A DNA stretch of 64,000 nt, taken from positions 124,001 through 188,000 of the forward strand of contig JBAJFE010000041.1 of the NCBI GenBank assembly GCA_037903355.1, given 5' to 3'. Numbering within the stretch: position 1 is the first letter of the stretch; every line of letters starts with the position of its first letter. Positions 1-10,737 of this stretch are shown piece by piece. This DNA is from Trichuris trichiura (lineage: Eukaryota > Nematoda > Enoplea > Trichinellida > Trichuridae). The notes beneath the pieces are model-generated. The model saw only the letters and a program-made list of their open reading frames with translations. It was not told the DNA's origin and made no database searches. A program made the position numbers and the translations under genes.

Positions 1-773
1 CCGCAGCTCTGTAATAACAACAATGTCGACATCTGCATAATAGAGGTAATAGGCTGCATGCTGCCTTCAAAAATTCGCTGTGGGCATTTGTTCGTCAAAG
101 CAAACATTGCAAGCAACCCACGCAAATTTTCTGCGCTGCGACATCAGCAGTTCACTTCTTTTAACGTGCACTAGTGTCCTGCCTAATATACCGATACGTT
201 TACAAGAAAACAATTTGAAAATTAGACATCTCAGCGATACCTAGCTGCACTTCGAACTTACGTTTACTGAAATCGACTAGTTCAAAAATAATCGCACAAT
301 GCGCCAAAAAGATAAAGCCAAAAATAAAAGTAATTAATTTACATAAAGTTAGACCATTTAAATCAATCAAAGAGCAAATGAAAATTTATTAAGAGACGTT
401 GCGGGAAGTCTGCTAGTAATAAAATTAAAAGATTCCTGCATCAACTTTATTTGCCTACTTCCATTTAATTTTAGTAGAAAGTATATACGGAAGGAATGAT
501 TGAAGTCAAACATTATCCAGCTCTTTTGCAAACACCTAATAGCAAGCGGAAAAGAGCATCGCCTGTAGAGCTTGTTAAATTGAACCTGAAAACACTTAAC
601 CATCAACAGTACTACATCTTACCAAATCTAATGAGCGTGAATCATTTAGAGTTGTCTAACTAAATAGCTCTCTATTTTTAAATTTTATCTACTGAATCGT
701 AACACATTAAGGCATTTCTTAAGTGAACAGGTGCTTAAAATGATCGTTTCTTGTTCGTAAATGAAAATAAGAA
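1..773. other. Non-coding AT-rich stretch
   Basis: I see no recognisable gene, RNA or repeat here. The only open frames are short, lack family resemblance and have no splice context. The last 32 bases (742-773) matter because an inverted copy of them lies inside the neighbouring fold-back element. Confidence 0.5.
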
Positions 774-785
774 ATGAGCATTTAA
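774..785. repeat. Target-site duplication, left copy
   Basis: The 12 bases atgagcatttaa are repeated perfectly at 1180-1191 and bound the fold-back element. Duplications of this length, differing in sequence between insertions, suit a retroelement better than a hAT or Tigger transposon. Confidence 0.8.
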
Positions 786-1179
786 TAATGCAAAACTTTA
801 TTACGGAAAAGATTCCCGTTTTAATGCGTGCTAACTCCGGAGCTTTCGGGTCAACCGAGACCCGTCTTCAGCGGTTCTAAATTATGGATTATGGATCCAT
901 AATTTAGAACCGGAATCTATTCCGTAATAAAGTTTTGCATTATTAAATGCTCATTTCTTATTTTCATTTACGAACAAGAAACGATCTTTTGGGTCAACCG
1001 AGACCCGTCTTCAGCGGTTCTAGATTATGGATTATGGATCCATAATTTAGAACCGCTGAAGACGGGTCTCGGTTTACCCAAAAGCTCCAGAGTTAGCACG
1101 CATTAAAACGGGAATCTATTCCGTAATAAAGTTTTGCATTATGAAAACATACGGTCCCGTACCAAGAAACCACATTTTC
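786..1179 (+). mobile_element. Non-autonomous Penelope-related fold-back element (copy 1)
   Basis: The element is flanked by a perfect 12-bp direct repeat (atgagcatttaa at 774-785 and 1180-1191). It is built from palindromes: an arm beginning near 786 (ttattacgg, then ctccggag, ttcgggtc, cccgtcttcagcgg) folds back at ggatcc around 893-898, and a second palindrome is centred near 1039. The 3' end is a roughly 40-base tail with GTCCCGTACCAAGAAACC. The same tail and core occur in the elements at 24941-26332 and 27301-27549, and the first of those encodes a Penelope-type reverse transcriptase. There is no coding capacity. Hammerhead-like cores lie at 833-871 (-), about 983-1014 (-, box II degenerate) and 1056-1095 (+, box II degenerate). 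Confidence 0.8.
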
Positions 1180-1191
1180 ATGAGCATTTAA

Positions 1192-4100
1192 CTGCTAAAC
1201 GCATAAGAGAAAATAAAGCCACGGCAACGGAGCGATCATTTCATCAACGCTAAGGCCGCAATGCAAGCAATGACGAAATTCATTCTACTCCACACACAAG
1301 TAAAAGAAATTTGCATGACGACTAAACCTACCTTTACAAAAAATATTCGCTTTGGCATTCTCAACCGAACGGACTCGAAGCCAGACCTTGTTGCCAGCAT
1401 TACAGGACCGTACCGATGTTCTTCGTATCCTTAAAAAGCTTTTGTACTGTTAACAATTAAAGCGGGTTCTTTACTACCCATCACTTGCGTAATAGATATT
1501 TAGCAGTACCCTAGCATTTACCGAAATAATAACCATTTGATTGTTGTTTTACTAATGCACCCATTATCCATGTTCAGTGCACACAGCTGTTATGCGCATG
1601 AAATTCAGAAATAGCATTTTGAATATGAATTACGAGCATACGTGTACGAAAGCAAAAAAGTGAGCTAACTACCGATTAAGTACGTACAGTGCAGGCGCAA
1701 AATGTTCATATATAGTAATCAAAAATAGTTATCACACGATAACAACTCAACATATTGCATAAATATAAAATCTAGGCTTCACATAGTGCCCTTCTCAGTG
1801 ACATATTGCGTTTCTCTGTGAAATCATTCAGACTAACCTTTATTTTTGGCAACGGAAAAAAAGCTAAAATGGCATTCAGAGTGTAATGATCGACTATTAC
1901 GATATGCGTACAATTTTTCTGTATTTGAAGGTCAGAAAAAAGCCTTACGATGGAAGAACCGGCAAGGAAAATCAGCCTGCACAAATAAACTTCAACAGAC
2001 AGTTTAAAAGAAAGGCGCCCATGGCGTGTCAGTGAAAATAAATAAAAATCAAACAGAGCGCTTGACGCTACTAGACGTCCGCGCTAAGAAACGAGCGATT
2101 AATTCCTAAAAAGAATTGCTGAACGAAGGAAACTTTGCCGACCCATTCAAAGTTCGAAAAAGCTCTTACGACGAATTCAAACGAACGATAAAACGAACTT
2201 TCGTTCTTAAAAAAAACAAGCTAAGAACAAGTATTCAGCAGCTCTTGAAGACCATAAGGGTCGTTAGCGCACATTAATTTTGCCGTACTTCACCATTGTG
2301 CTCACGCTGACGACGAGAACATTTCATCGCCGAAAGCTCTGTTCTACAAAACTTCAATACGCAGTTTTATTTTTTATAAACGTTGGGAAACTTCAAGACA
2401 ACGTTCAAAATATCCATATTTTCAAAAGTGACATTTCTAATAGAATTTTATAAGGTAAAGTTAAAAAATTCAAAGGCTGACCAATGAGAGGTTCCGAATA
2501 GGAAAGTCAGCTTAAACGGCAAATGATTGATGGAAACGGCACGTCGAGTAAAGTAACAACAGTGCCGCAAAAATGGAACCCTTACAGAGGCGAAAGACGA
2601 TTCATCGGCAAAAGTTTACCCAAAGTAAACATGCTTGAAAGTTAAACAGATCTGAAAATCATTAGATAAGACGGTGGTTCAACGTTGAACGCGTTGCATC
2701 ATCGCGTGACGAATCGACTAGCATTGAAAGGGCGAACAACTCTGAATTCACAAAAATGGTCAATTCTCATAGCAAAACGAAAATTATTAACGCCGCCTTA
2801 CGAGTGCTGGTTTAGGCTTGTGTTGAAACGAGCTACCGCCTTAAACCACGAGTGAACTTTACAATTCACGTCGCTTTGGGATATTTTTTAAAATGCTGAC
2901 GTGTTAAACGAGAAAATGTTAAAGAAAGGTCGTTCGATTTGTTGACCACACTGTGATTCGCGCACGAATCTATTTGAAAAGCTACTTTTCACGTAAAGCT
3001 AAAACCTAATAGCTTTCCAAGCAAACTTTCACCTGACGACTTCGAGCTAGGAAAATTGTAGGCAAAAATTTCCCTTTGTTCTTCCTCCTTCATTGCAATA
3101 ATGGATTGATGAAGCTGCGGTTGAAAATTCTAGTTCGGAATTCTTTATGGAACGCGGCCAATCTAGATGTCGGATGAAATTAAGCGCAAACCGCGCTGCG
3201 TCCTTCAGCTACTTCACGCTCAGATAAACTTGCCAAGCCGCTAAGGTAAGGTACGTGCATTTATTTAAAAGATTTTGTTGGGTGAATCCCCATATCTTAA
3301 GTTTTAGGCCGAGGCTTAGAGATCGTAATGCCGCAGCGGTACTTTGTGAGACAAAATCCCGAATGGTCCGAAACTCTAGAATTTTGGATTTTAATTAGCT
3401 CGATCTTTTCAAGTTTAGGATTTCAACCTCACTGCATTGTGAGTCCAAAACCCTCCGAAGCGAATGTATTTTTGAACGAAGACAAAATCAGCCTTCAAGG
3501 ACAATTCTAGACCATTTTGTTTTCGGGATTAGGAACTTAAAATGCCCTCCCACTGCAATAGTAGTAGCAATGCTTTTGCTTTTTTTAATCGCAAGTTTCG
3601 GGAAAATACTATTCAACAAAAAGGAGGTACTATATTGCGCTGCTGCAGGAAATAACATTCGCGTCAAAACGTGGTTGTTTACGGAATAGTTTTTAAGAAG
3701 ACGAGAATGGCTTTAAAATGTTGTAAATCATTCTCAAGTTAGCTTTAAAGTCAGTCATCATTTAAATTAAAGCAGTGAACATCTAAGAGAAAAAAATGAT
3801 CATCATTCATTGTAAGGCTTTGAGCGGGACGCAAGCGGTCGGCCGCTCAGGCTGTTCGGAGCTCAGCTATGAACTGAAGATGACGAAGTGTTGCCAAGTT
3901 GGTGCATGCAAAAGCGCTACGCTTCCGTCGGCCGTTGGCAATTGTGACCATTTCAGAAGAAGCGGCAATACGTTACCTCCAATTTGTCTACTTATTAATT
4001 ATTTCATCCCGAGGGATGACCGCATTTCAGTTTTTGACTTTTCACGTAAATATATTACGCTTCGCAAGAATAACGAGGTCTCAATCGCAAACCTTTTCAG

Positions 4101-4948
4101 AATAAACCGAATTTGGCGCTATTTCCTATTTGTTTGGCGGCAAATCATAAAACAAGCGAATCTCATCCATCATAAAACTTACGTCTTCTCTGCTGAAAAA
4201 CCGGCTAAATTCATGTTCAACATAACTGGTCGTTGACCAGAGATCGCTGCTCGCATCACCGCGCATACTAACAAAAAAGAAAGGGTCACAAAAAAGGAAA
4301 GGGTCTGTACTAAAAATGCTGAGCTGTCACGACACTCAGAAATGCTTTCTTAGACTATAAAATGCCTACTGCTAATACACTGCATCGCTGAGAATGCATA
4401 CTTCGCACTGAAAAAGTGCACTCCGGTTTGGCACTTACTAATATAGTACAGACGCGACTATTCAAAGCTGCTACAATCAAATTAGACCGTGAAGCCTAAA
4501 AGCCTAAAATTTTCAGTTCTTCAGAAAGTAAGAAATATTTCCGCTGCTACTCCACACTTTATGCTGAAGATAACTTGCGTATTTTCCGTAACTTTTCCTT
4601 TGCTAATATAGTTTCTCTCTATTATCAAGCTATGCCAACATCCGAGTCATTATTTGAAATTTCATCGTTTACTCGTTTCTGATAGAATCGGAATTAGCGC
4701 AGTGGTTAATTGTGCTTGCCATAAATGATCACTTCTCGACTGGCATTAAGTGGTACTGGCTAACATACTGTATTCCCTTGCATGCATAAGTGAACCTTTC
4801 AAAGCTGCGACTGTTAAAATTTTTCCGTCCAGTGCTGCACCTTTAGCATGGAGGGCAAATCAGGCTACACGGATTGCAAGTTATCGCAACTAAAGGGCAG
4901 TTTCCAGGGTGTCCGAAACAAGCTTTTACATCATACAAAAAACATATG
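1192..4948. other. Intergenic, nothing recognisable
   Basis: I find no gene I can support in this stretch. Open frames at 3328-3510 and 3796-4236 have no family signature, biased composition or splice context. The composition is unremarkable and AT-rich. Confidence 0.45.
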
Positions 4949-6137
4949 CTGTCAGCCCTCGTTATCCGCGGTTAATTCGTCCAAAATTTTCAACGTTTTA
5001 CCGCGTTAAGCTGAATCAGCATTATATAGGATACCCCATGAAAAAGGCCAAATAGCTTATATTCTAACCGCGTATTTCATCCTGCCCCCTTGAATTCCTT
5101 CCGGAAAGGTTGTCATACCTAGTGATTCTTTAAAGCTTGGTACTACAGAATTTAGCTACAAGATAATGATATCAATGAGACTGCACTTGTCCAATGGGAT
5201 TAGCCATCAGAGTCCAAGCCATTAGATACAAGAAAGGATGAAAGTAAGATTCTGTTTCTCTAAACTAGTGGGAATCGCCTTGTTTTAATGAGCTAAGCAA
5301 TGTACTGGTGCGCGGAATGGGTTTAGAGCAGGGGAAATATAAAATACACAGGCGCACTTAAGCAGAAATAGTGAACATTACACAGACCACGTCAACATAG
5401 AGCAAAACTTCTCCGGCAGAAACGTTTGGGGCATCATGTATCAATTTACCGACTTTCTGTAGGTGTGCGCAAATCCCCTGGAGAACAGCCAGTCCTAAGG
5501 TTTCTTGAACTTGTTGGTAGCAAAACTTCTCGGTTTAAAATTTTAGTCTTCGCAGCTGCTGGAATTTTGTTTAAAAACATAGTTAAAGGGAGCTGTATCT
5601 GCCTTTTCTTCGCTTTATTGAATGAATCTTGTAGCGGCTTCAACGAAACCACTATTCCTCATATAACCATGATGCCAATGTTCCATGGATGGATCGTAGT
5701 CAGCAATCGTATCCTTTAGAACCTGCGCTTGCCCGAAAATACTGCCAAGCTTTTGCAGCGTTCAATCTGAGGGTGTTAAAGCTCCTGTATCTTCTATAAC
5801 GTTGTCGTCGTCGCTGCACGTAGGCGATTGCATCAGTTCCTCGAGTTCCCCGTTGATGAACGGTTTTCCACAATCTTCTATGCGCTCGCTGATATCGTCT
5901 TCTATCATGTTGGAGAAACCCTCACCTCCCAACTTCTTGGCAATATTCACTACGTCCATGATTTCCTCATTGATGGCACCTAAGTCCTCGCATTCGCTAC
6001 CTGCGTTTCCCCACAAACCAGCAACCATTGACTGTTCTAGGCTTTATTTCGGGTAAGGCCGTGCAAAAGATGAGGGCACTATTTCACGCCGGACGAACCG
6101 CGTTGTATAGAACCCCGCGGATAACGAGGGCAGACTG
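4949..6137 (-). mobile_element. Tigger/pogo-type DNA transposon, internally deleted (copy A)
   Basis: The terminal inverted repeats are CTGTCAGCCCTCGTTATCC at 4949 and its complement ending GGGCAGACTG at 6137, with TA at 6138-6139. This is the Tigger-style terminus (CAGTC...CCCTCGTTATCCGCGG). Inside, on the minus strand (6028 down to about 5446), is a decayed reading frame. It has the acidic tract (GELEELMQSP, DDDNVIEDTG) and then the basic tail (KAKKRQIQLPLTMFL) seen at the C-terminus of Tigger/CENP-B-like transposases. The DNA-binding and DDE catalytic parts are missing, so the copy is inactive. It is arranged head-to-head with copy B. Confidence 0.8.
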
Positions 6138-6292
6138 TACTACTTCAGCTGATGGGTTCCATAGGGCACAAATGGAAATCCCGCGGAACCCAGATAACTA
6201 ACCATACATCAGGCAAATATAGGTAGGCACGAGCTATGGCCAACTAACGTGAAAAGTATGTAGCCCTCCTCAGTTATTGTGAAAAGATTATA

Positions 6293-7454
6293 CAGTCAGC
6301 CCTCGTTATCCGCGGGTTCTATACAACGCGTTTTGTCTGGCGTGAAATACTGACGTCATCTCTTACGCGCCAGTATACGAGATAAAGCCTAGAACAATCA
6401 GTGGTTGCTGGAAGCATTTGTGGAGAGACGCAGTCAGCGAATGCGAGGTCTTAGGTGCCATCGATGAGGAGGCTATGGGCATAGTGAATATTGCCAAGGA
6501 GTTGGGAGGTCAGGGTTTCTCCAACATGATAGAAGACAATATCAGAGAGCGCATAGAAGATTGTGGAAAACCGTTCATGAATGGGGAACTCGAGGAACTG
6601 ATGCAATCACCTGCGTGCAGCGACGACGACGACGGTGTTATAGAAGATACAGGAGCTTTAACACCCTCAGATTGAATGCTGCAAAAACTTGGCAGTATTT
6701 TCCGGCAAGCGCAGGTTCTAAAGGATACGATTGCAGACTACGATCCATCCATGGAACATGGCAACATGGTTATACGAGGAATAACGGCTTCGTTGAGGAT
6801 GCTACAAGATTTATTCGTTGAAGCGAAGAAAAAGGAGAGGCAGCTCCCTATAACAATGTTTTTAAACAAAGCTCTATCAGCTGCGAAGACAACATTTCAA
6901 GGCGAGAAGTTTTGCTACTAACAAGTTCAAGCAACCCTAGGGCTGGCCGTTCTCCAGGAGATCTGCGCCCACCAACAGAAAGCGGGTAAATTGATTCATG
7001 ATGCCCCAAACGTTTCGCTCTGTGTGGATGTGTTCTGTGGGATGTTCACTATTTTTGCTTAAGTGCGCCTACGTATTTTATATTTCCCCCGCTCTGTACC
7101 CATTTTGTGCACCAGTACATCGCTTAGCTCATTAAAGCAAGGCGACTCCCATTGGTTTAGGGAAACAGAATCTTACTTTCATCCTTTCTTGTATCTAACT
7201 GCTTGGATTCTGATGGCTATGCCCATTGGACAAGCGCAGTCTCATCGATATCTTTATCTCGTAGTTAAATTCCGTAGTACCAAGCTTCGAAGGATTACTA
7301 GGTATGATAACCGTTCCGCAAGGAGTTGAAGGGGCCGGACGAAATAAGTGGCTAGAATACAAGCTATTTGGTCTTTTTTGTAGGGTGTTTTATATAGCGC
7401 GGTGAAATGTTCAAAATGTTGGACGAATTAACAGCGGATAACGAGGGCCGACTG
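6293..7454 (+). mobile_element. Tigger/pogo-type DNA transposon, internally deleted (copy B)
   Basis: The element starts CAGTCAGCCCTCGTTATCC at 6293 after TA (6291-6292) and ends GAGGGCCGACTG at 7454 before TA (7455-7456). A remnant frame at 6418-6675 encodes NIAKELGGQGFSNMIEDN and the acidic GELEELMQSP stretch. It is separated by a stop from a second piece at 6676-6921 with LRMLQDLFVEAKKKERQLPITMFL-like sequence, here cited only in part. This is the C-terminal tail of a Tigger transposase. The N-terminal HTH and the DDE domain are absent. It is about 1.16 kb long and related to copy A along its whole length in opposite orientation. Confidence 0.82.
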
Positions 7455-7456
7455 TA

Positions 7457-9252
7457 TTTTTTATAGATAGCTCTAACAGCAGGCTGCTTGAAACGTTACA
7501 GGCCTGGTTACAACCGCAGTTTACGCTACGGGCGAACATTTAGTTAGGAATGATTGGAAGCGCGCACTAGGAAACTAGTCAGTTCAATCATTGGAATTTT
7601 TCAGTATTAAAATAAAAAGAATGAACTTTTCAACTCAAATAATTCGTCGCCTTGTAAAACTGCACATTGGCGAAAGGCCAAACATCGATTCTACTACGTT
7701 AGCGGCAACTCTATTAACACTACATTACCTATGCCGTGATGCAACAAATACGTCAAACGAAGAATAACTAATGTTTTAAAAAGGTAACCGTGGCACGCTT
7801 TCAAAGGCTCACATATCACTTTCGGAACATTTGTTTGGTTTACATAAAAAACGTATGCACGCTTACTGACAGTCTCGGCACTGCTGACTCTCCCTTGATT
7901 AATAACCTGCTATGATCATTTCGAACATCACTATGTAATTTGCTGTACACGAGCAGACGAACAAAAAAATTTACATTAGTTAGCAGACGACTGCCTACTT
8001 GCCCAGAGATTGAAAAGACAAACTGATCATAAATCTCGAATGATAAAAGAAATGGATTCTCTATACTGCAAAGATAGAAACAAACAGCAATAGAAATGCC
8101 ATTTATGAAAGCGAATGGCAAGTCCAATAGGCTACCTTAAATTCAGATGCTTTGCTACTCATTGACAACGCCACTCTGTTTGGTGCAATAGAAAGTCGTA
8201 CAAGTCGTCCCGTATATTTTTATCATTTAAATTACGCCCAGCGCACGTTCCATTACAGGCAGATAAATCTTAATTTTTTTTCGAACGCCAGCAGGACGTC
8301 GGATAAGGAAGAAGGTTTCACGCCGCCATCGAGTGACTGCTCTCACCGAAGTAGATTAAATGATCATCTCCACACGTATGTAGAAAATCATAATTACTAG
8401 AAACGTCTTCAGAAAAATTATTTAAAAAGAGGATTAAGCATACAAAAGTCCAAGAAATGCTCGGAATTCAACGCAATGAATAATGAACATCCTAAAGTGC
8501 CATACTTCTACAGGACAAAAATAAATGATCGTCTAATCAAGTACCAACAACGCAAACTAGCTGAACGCTGCTTTGCAACGACCCAACGTTGAAATTTGTT
8601 TAACACGCAATGGATGTACGCGAAAAGCAGTTGTGGCTAAGCAATCAACCGAAAATAGCTTTGCCAGCGGTCAACAAGCCAGTTAAAATGAATTAGCGGA
8701 AAATTTCAAAGGGTATCAATTAAGGGCCATTAAAAAATGACTCCGCAGTCAACAGCCCAAATCGTTGCAACAATGTTGCGCATCTGCAGCTGGTTGTTCC
8801 GGTTTAAGAACCCGTTTCAACGCGCCAAGATGCTTACAATGCGTCCGCCATGGACAAAAATGCTTCCCATAACCATAAAGGGGCAAGGAACATATCGATC
8901 GCTTAGCTAACCAATATTTTTCTAAAGAGTGAAAAAAACTATCGAGCAATCAGTATTCTTACTATTTTTACACACCACGTAATGACATACGTAACGCTGA
9001 TACGACATGACGTTGAAGGATGAAATATTGAAACAAACGACCTTCGCAGTCCCATTGAACGGGACCAATCGTTAATGAATTTGAGCGCATTCAAAGGAAA
9101 ATGGTGGGCTGACTAATTTTACCGATTTATCTCACCATGCAGAGCGGCAGGCAATTGTTTACGAACGGAAATTCCCACCTACGCTGAACAAAAGCGAGGC
9201 CATGCTTCTAAGCTTTAATTTTTTTTGAAGGATAAAAGCTTCATTTGGTGAT
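7457..9252. other. Intergenic, nothing recognisable
   Basis: I see no supported gene, RNA or repeat. Open frames at 7840-8127 (-), 8152-8400 (+) and 8749-8949 (-) show no family resemblance. This stretch is the 3' flank of the sulfotransferase-like gene, and I could not pick out a convincing polyadenylation signal in it. Confidence 0.4.
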
Positions 9253-10737
9253 TCAACGATCGGACGTAATCATGCACTGCACTGGGAAGGGCTTAATCAG
9301 CGTTTTCGAAGACGTACCAAAGTCGCCGATACGATAGTTGTTCGGTGCCTGCAGCAGAAGGTCAATAGGACTCTTTAAGGACTTCTTGAGTACGGTAACT
9401 CGCTCCCTGCTTTCCGGCACCAGCCGAGGAAGGTGAAGAGCGTCGCAAAAACGATTTATGCGCAACTTTTGCTCCGTGCTAATTTTAGTAAATGGACATG
9501 GTTTGAGCATACTTTGGCTAAACATGCATCCATCCTGAGCATCCTGATCCATACAAGACATCGCGGCGCCAAGACAGCTACGCGGTACACCGCACATGTC
9601 CAGCACGTCGGTGCAAAATTGTTCCCTTCCGTCGAATACTTTGTCGTACAAATAAGCGGGAAAGTAGAACTCGTTCGCCTGACGCAGATAGTTGATCAAA
9701 TTGTCGGCCCATATAACGACGCACGTCTCGAACATTGTAGGCTTCAAGTACGTATTGGCGCAGTGAGCAACGTGAGAATCCCTGTGAAATCCCACGTACT
9801 GCTGGCCTTCGTCCCAACGTTTCAAATAAAAACTCAGCTGAACCAACTTGAAAAAAATTGTTGGCGCAAAAGCGCGATCGTGCGCTAGAACCATCTTCAG
9901 CGGTTGGCGGTAAATGAAATAGCAGTGAGCCGACCGAAGCGCGCCGTGAATATCCTCGGCGAGGTTCAATATAAAAAATATCGGCTTAACGACGTACCTA
10001 CATATCTTTTCATTGCTTGTCGGCTTGAGCAATAAAAATAGGGCCGCACGAGTTATTCGCCGGAAGCGATCGGTCGTTGTATGCAGTTTCAAGCAGTACA
10101 GAGACATAAGGACCGGAGGTTCGCTGAGAACCATCGTTTTTGGATCAGCATGATGTACTATTTTCACCATCAATGTCGAGCCGCATCGACCGCTGTTGAA
10201 CAAAAAAGTAACTCTCTGATTTCGACTTGCAGGGTCGCCAATCTGATCGGCAAGACGAAAACACGAATCCAGCGGGAGCCATATAAGTCTTCTGGTATGA
10301 TAGCCCACGCCCATCCATAAAAACAAAAGTTCGCTAGGCGTGTAATGCTCTATGGAACGTTTGAGTTCCAAAAATAAAGCACCCTTGTTGTCAATATCGG
10401 CAATGATCACATTATCCTGTAGTACTATTTCAGGATGAAGAAATTCGCTGTGTGCGGTCAGAAATTGGCTATTGCGCACCTTGTCGGTTGGGACGGCTCT
10501 GACATAAAAGAGAACGTCGAGCGCGTGGGCTGATTGCTCGTAAAGTTCTCCGCGTTTGATAGCTCTTATATGCTTTCCAATTCCATTCAATTCCCAGTAT
10601 ACGCTTTGCACGGAGCACCATATAAGACGGACAACTTGTAAAAGAAGGTAGCCCGGCAGCAAACCCCAATGGATGTAATAAATGCGACACAAATGAAGCT
10701 TAGGCGCCAAAATACGATGGTATAGGCGCCGAAACAT
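9253..10737 (-). CDS. Sulfotransferase-like protein, single exon
   Basis: An uninterrupted 494-residue reading frame begins at the ATG ending at 10737. Residues about 20-48 are hydrophobic (IHWGLLPGYLLLQVVRLIW), suggesting a type II membrane anchor. Residues about 178-190 read FLFNSGRCGSTLM, which matches the 5'-phosphosulfate-binding P-loop (GRSGST-type) of PAPS-dependent sulfotransferases. A following SEPPVL fits the E-P motif often found after it. An R-x-P (IYRQPLK) later on resembles the 3'-phosphate-binding region. The rest is divergent, so the acceptor substrate cannot be told. The likely place is the Golgi, if the anchor is real. Long for a nematode gene without introns. The antisense frame at 9433-9888 is a shadow. 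Confidence 0.72.
   Translation of the reverse strand: MFRRLYHRILAPKLHLCRIYYIHWGLLPGYLLLQVVRLIWCSVQSVYWELNGIGKHIRAIKRGELYEQSAHALDVLFYVRAVPTDKVRNSQFLTAHSEFLHPEIVLQDNVIIADIDNKGALFLELKRSIEHYTPSELLFLWMGVGYHTRRLIWLPLDSCFRLADQIGDPASRNQRVTFLFNSGRCGSTLMVKIVHHADPKTMVLSEPPVLMSLYCLKLHTTTDRFRRITRAALFLLLKPTSNEKICRYVVKPIFFILNLAEDIHGALRSAHCYFIYRQPLKMVLAHDRAFAPTIFFKLVQLSFYLKRWDEGQQYVGFHRDSHVAHCANTYLKPTMFETCVVIWADNLINYLRQANEFYFPAYLYDKVFDGREQFCTDVLDMCGVPRSCLGAAMSCMDQDAQDGCMFSQSMLKPCPFTKISTEQKLRINRFCDALHLPRLVPESRERVTVLKKSLKSPIDLLLQAPNNYRIGDFGTSSKTLIKPFPVQCMITSDR

Noticed and set aside
3796..4236. 146-residue open frame
   Set aside because: No recognisable motif, no splice context, and a second overlapping frame of similar quality.
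4687..4725. tRNA-like fragment (ttagcgcagtggttaattg)
   Set aside because: It looks like a D-arm and box A, but I find no box B or acceptor-stem pairing downstream.
9433..9888. 151-residue plus-strand frame
   Set aside because: Antisense shadow of the sulfotransferase-like gene.
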